Positions 6,901 to 7,716 of a stretch of DNA of 7,716 nt are shown here, piece after piece. The translations under genes were made by a program, and so were the position numbers. Below the pieces are notes generated by a model. It did no database searches, had not been told where the DNA came from, and was given only the letters and a program-made list of their open reading frames with translations. Every line of letters starts with the position of its first letter. The first letter of the stretch is position 1. This DNA comes from an uncultured Actinomycetes bacterium (GTDB lineage: Bacteria > Actinomycetota > Actinomycetes > Nanopelagicales > Nanopelagicaceae): assembly GCA_903932695.1 (NCBI GenBank), contig CAIZGZ010000190.1, positions 1-7,716 of the forward strand. Direction: 5' to 3'.

Positions 6901-7491
6901 CTTTATGTTTCCGACCATCCGCTTCTCGGTGTTGAGCATATTTTGCGCTCAGCCGTTGATGTACCGCTCTCTCAACTCACCGATGATTCAATCGGCCATG
7001 ACCAAGTGATCACGGTGGGTGGCTTGATCACCCAAGTTCAACGAAAAGTCTCCAAGAATGGAAACGCGTGGGCGATTGTTTCCATTGAGGATCTCGAAGG
7101 TGCTGTCGATGCACTCTTCTTCGCCGGCGCCTACACAACACACGCCATGAATCTGGTTGAAGATCGCGTTGTTGTGATCCGAGGTCGGCTCGATAAGCGC
7201 GAAGAGTTGCCACGCTTTACGGCGCTTGAGATGCATATGCCCGACGTCAATCAAGCCCCAACCGGACCGCTCGTGATCACGATTGACTCGGCCCGGGTTA
7301 CCGCACCCATGGTTGAGCGAATGAAAGAGATCTTGCGATCTCATCCGGGGCCTCGTGAAGTCCACCTCATGATTGATACCGGAAGCAAAGCGACCGTGAT
7401 GAAGATTGATGATGATCTTCGGGTCACCGCCTCTCCGAGTTTGAGCGCTGATCTCAAATCAGTCCTCGGGCCGGACTGTCTCGTATCCTGA
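3976..7491 (+). CDS. dnaE: DNA polymerase III alpha subunit (replicative polymerase, DnaE1 type)
   Basis: The 1171-residue catalytic subunit of the replicative holoenzyme. The N-terminal PHP domain (about 6-280) keeps what appear to be all nine metal ligands: H10, H12, D19, H44, E69, H101, C151, D219, H221. In mycobacterial DnaE1 this set provides 3'-5' proofreading. The polymerase core has VGPGRGSAAGS (368-378), PDIDLDF (410-416; D411 and D413 catalytic) and KMDFLGL with the third aspartate, D575. FNRAHSAGYG is at 771-780. A helix-hairpin-helix region precedes the clamp-binding pentapeptide QFDLF (934-938). An OB fold spans about 1012-1080, and the C-terminal domain ends in LGPDCLVS, very like the mycobacterial end. 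The GTG start gives the expected N-terminus just before HLHVHTEYS. It begins 23 bases after the pseudouridine synthase stop, with no clear Shine-Dalgarno, so it may use read-through or its own promoter. Identity is essentially certain. Confidence 0.98.
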   Translation: MSDNSFVHLHVHTEYSMLDGAARVEELVREVANQGMPAIAITDHGNVFGAYEFHKQAKKAGVKPIIGIEAYVAPESRFKKERVKWADGGEDDVSGGGAYTHMTLLAEDNTGLSNLFKLSSLASLEGFYYKPRMDRELLAQYSTGLIATTGCPGGEIQTKIRMGAYKDALKAASELRDIFGPENFFLEVMDHGIDIETRVKEDLLKLGKALKLPFLATNDLHYTKHEDAGAHEALLCVQSGSTIADPKRFKFENSEFYLKSADQMRELFADLPGACDNTLWIAERCNITMREGENLMPQFEVPKGQTEASWLTELANQGLADRLGGVIPPEYQERLDYELSVMIKMGFPGYFLVVSDLCSHAREVGIRVGPGRGSAAGSLVSYVLGITQLDPIKHGLLFERFLNPERISMPDIDLDFDERRRSEMIAYATNKYGEDRVAQIITYSNIKSKQALKDSTRVLGYPYAIGDKITKTLPPTIMGKDITLSGIFDPKNDRYGEAGEFRSVYEADSDAKRIVDTARGLEGLKRQWGVHAAGVILSRDPLLDVIPIHRREADGAIITQFDMGACEAIGLLKMDFLGLRNLSVLDDCLLNIKANQGIDVDLATLTLDDPKTFELLGRGDTLGVFQLDGGPMRALLRQMAPDSFEDISAVIALYRPGPMGVNAHTDYADRKNNRKPVEPIHPELSEPLAEILGDTYGLIVYQEQVMAIAQKVAGFSLGRADLLRKAMGKKNKDILDKEYVNFEAGMIANGFSTAPIKKLWDTLIPFSDYAFNRAHSAGYGLVSYWTAYLKANFPTEYMAALLTSVRDDKDKSALYLNECRRMGIKVLPPDVNESSSDYTPLGSDIRFGLTAIRNVGENVVASIVVNRKAKGKYESFGDFLAKVDQNVCNKKTIESLIKGGAFDSLGASRRGLMMIYLEAIDSVSETKRAEAIGQFDLFGSLGNDGSTSSAPVDIKIPTGEWDKSLLLSYEREMLGLYVSDHPLLGVEHILRSAVDVPLSQLTDDSIGHDQVITVGGLITQVQRKVSKNGNAWAIVSIEDLEGAVDALFFAGAYTTHAMNLVEDRVVVIRGRLDKREELPRFTALEMHMPDVNQAPTGPLVITIDSARVTAPMVERMKEILRSHPGPREVHLMIDTGSKATVMKIDDDLRVTASPSLSADLKSVLGPDCLVS

Positions 7492-7560
7492 GCCATCAGA
7501 ACGGACTAGGTCAGCCCATTTAGGCAACGAGTCGGTAGAACTTCGCTTTAGAATGAGCCC
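7492..7560 (+). promoter_or_regulatory. hisD promoter with -10 TAGAAT, likely leaderless
   Basis: TAGAAT at 7549-7554 matches TATAAT at five of six positions. Only six bases separate it from the ATG at 7561, so transcription should begin at or very near the A of the start codon. No ribosome binding site is present before the ATG, which fits a leaderless message of the kind common in Actinobacteria. No convincing -35 is seen at 16-18 bases. I find no hairpin-plus-T terminator for dnaE in this 69-base gap. Confidence 0.6.
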
Positions 7561-7716
7561 ATGACTCAGGAGATTGCGATTCGGACGCTGGACCTTCGTG
7601 GTCGAGCGCTGACAAAATCTGAGTACCAACGAGAATTGCCGCGCGCAGCCATGGATATCTCCCAAGCCTTGATCGCGATCGAACCTATTCTGAAAGCGGT
7701 AGAGAGCGGCAACGAA
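7561..7716 (+). CDS. hisD: Histidinol dehydrogenase, first 52 residues (3' end outside window)
   Basis: Histidinol dehydrogenase carries out the last two oxidations of histidine synthesis, from L-histidinol to L-histidine with NAD. Only the N-terminus is present. It reads MTQEIAIRTLDLRGRALTKS, then an LPRAAMDISQAL stretch. The DLRG element about ten residues in, followed by a short spacer, LPR and a helical segment ending IEPILKAV, matches the start of actinobacterial HisD proteins. None of the zinc or catalytic residues is within the window, so the call rests on this short N-terminal pattern. Its position shortly downstream of dnaE agrees with actinobacterial gene order, where hisD usually leads a his operon. 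The ATG is chosen because it begins the conserved segment and sits directly behind a good -10 element. An unrelated protein with a similar start is possible but unlikely. Confidence 0.82.
   Translation, partial: MTQEIAIRTLDLRGRALTKSEYQRELPRAAMDISQALIAIEPILKAVESGNE

Noticed and set aside
7465..7548. Possible terminator between dnaE and hisD
   Set aside because: The only notable repeat is a direct CGGACT pair, not an inverted one. I could not pair any stem longer than about four bases, and no T-run follows.

Overview
This is an ordinary but well-ordered core-genome segment of an actinobacterium, with no mobile element, CRISPR array or RNA gene that I can see. The order ileS (divergent) / DksA-TraR zinc-finger protein / lspA / RluD-type pseudouridine synthase / dnaE / hisD is a layout I associate with Actinobacteria. 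The DnaE protein closely follows the mycobacterial DnaE1 pattern and the IleS fragment has the actinobacterial (type 2) form. G+C looks to be roughly 50-55% by eye, which is modest for the phylum. Intergenic gaps are short, and at least one gene appears to be leaderless. A compact, perhaps aquatic and uncultivated, lineage is a plausible inference, but I cannot place it further.

Layout: 1-1437 (minus) is the N-terminal 479 codons of isoleucyl-tRNA synthetase, which runs off the left edge. 1438-1582 is a divergent promoter region. 1583-2500 (plus) encodes a 305-residue protein in which a lysine/alanine/proline-rich, histone-H1-like tail precedes a DksA/TraR C4 zinc-finger module. 2497-2994 is lspA, which appears to start at a CTG codon overlapping the previous stop. 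2984-3952 is a RluA/RluD-family pseudouridine synthase that overlaps lspA by 11 bases. 3976-7491 is the replicative DNA polymerase III alpha subunit. 7561-7716 is the first 52 codons of histidinol dehydrogenase, behind a -10 element placed for a leaderless transcript.

How the genes fit together: the three genes from 1583 to 3952 overlap or abut and should form one translationally coupled transcript. dnaE follows after 23 bases and may be read through from it or have its own start. The set covers tRNA charging, a transcription or nucleoid-associated factor, lipoprotein signal processing, rRNA modification, DNA replication and histidine synthesis. It is growth-related housekeeping, not one pathway.

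I found no previously undescribed system. The points most worth a second look are the apparent CTG start of lspA, the fusion of a PAKK-repeat tail to a DksA-like zinc finger with an altered coiled-coil tip motif, and the swapped GXHH class I signature in IleS, which predicts mupirocin resistance.
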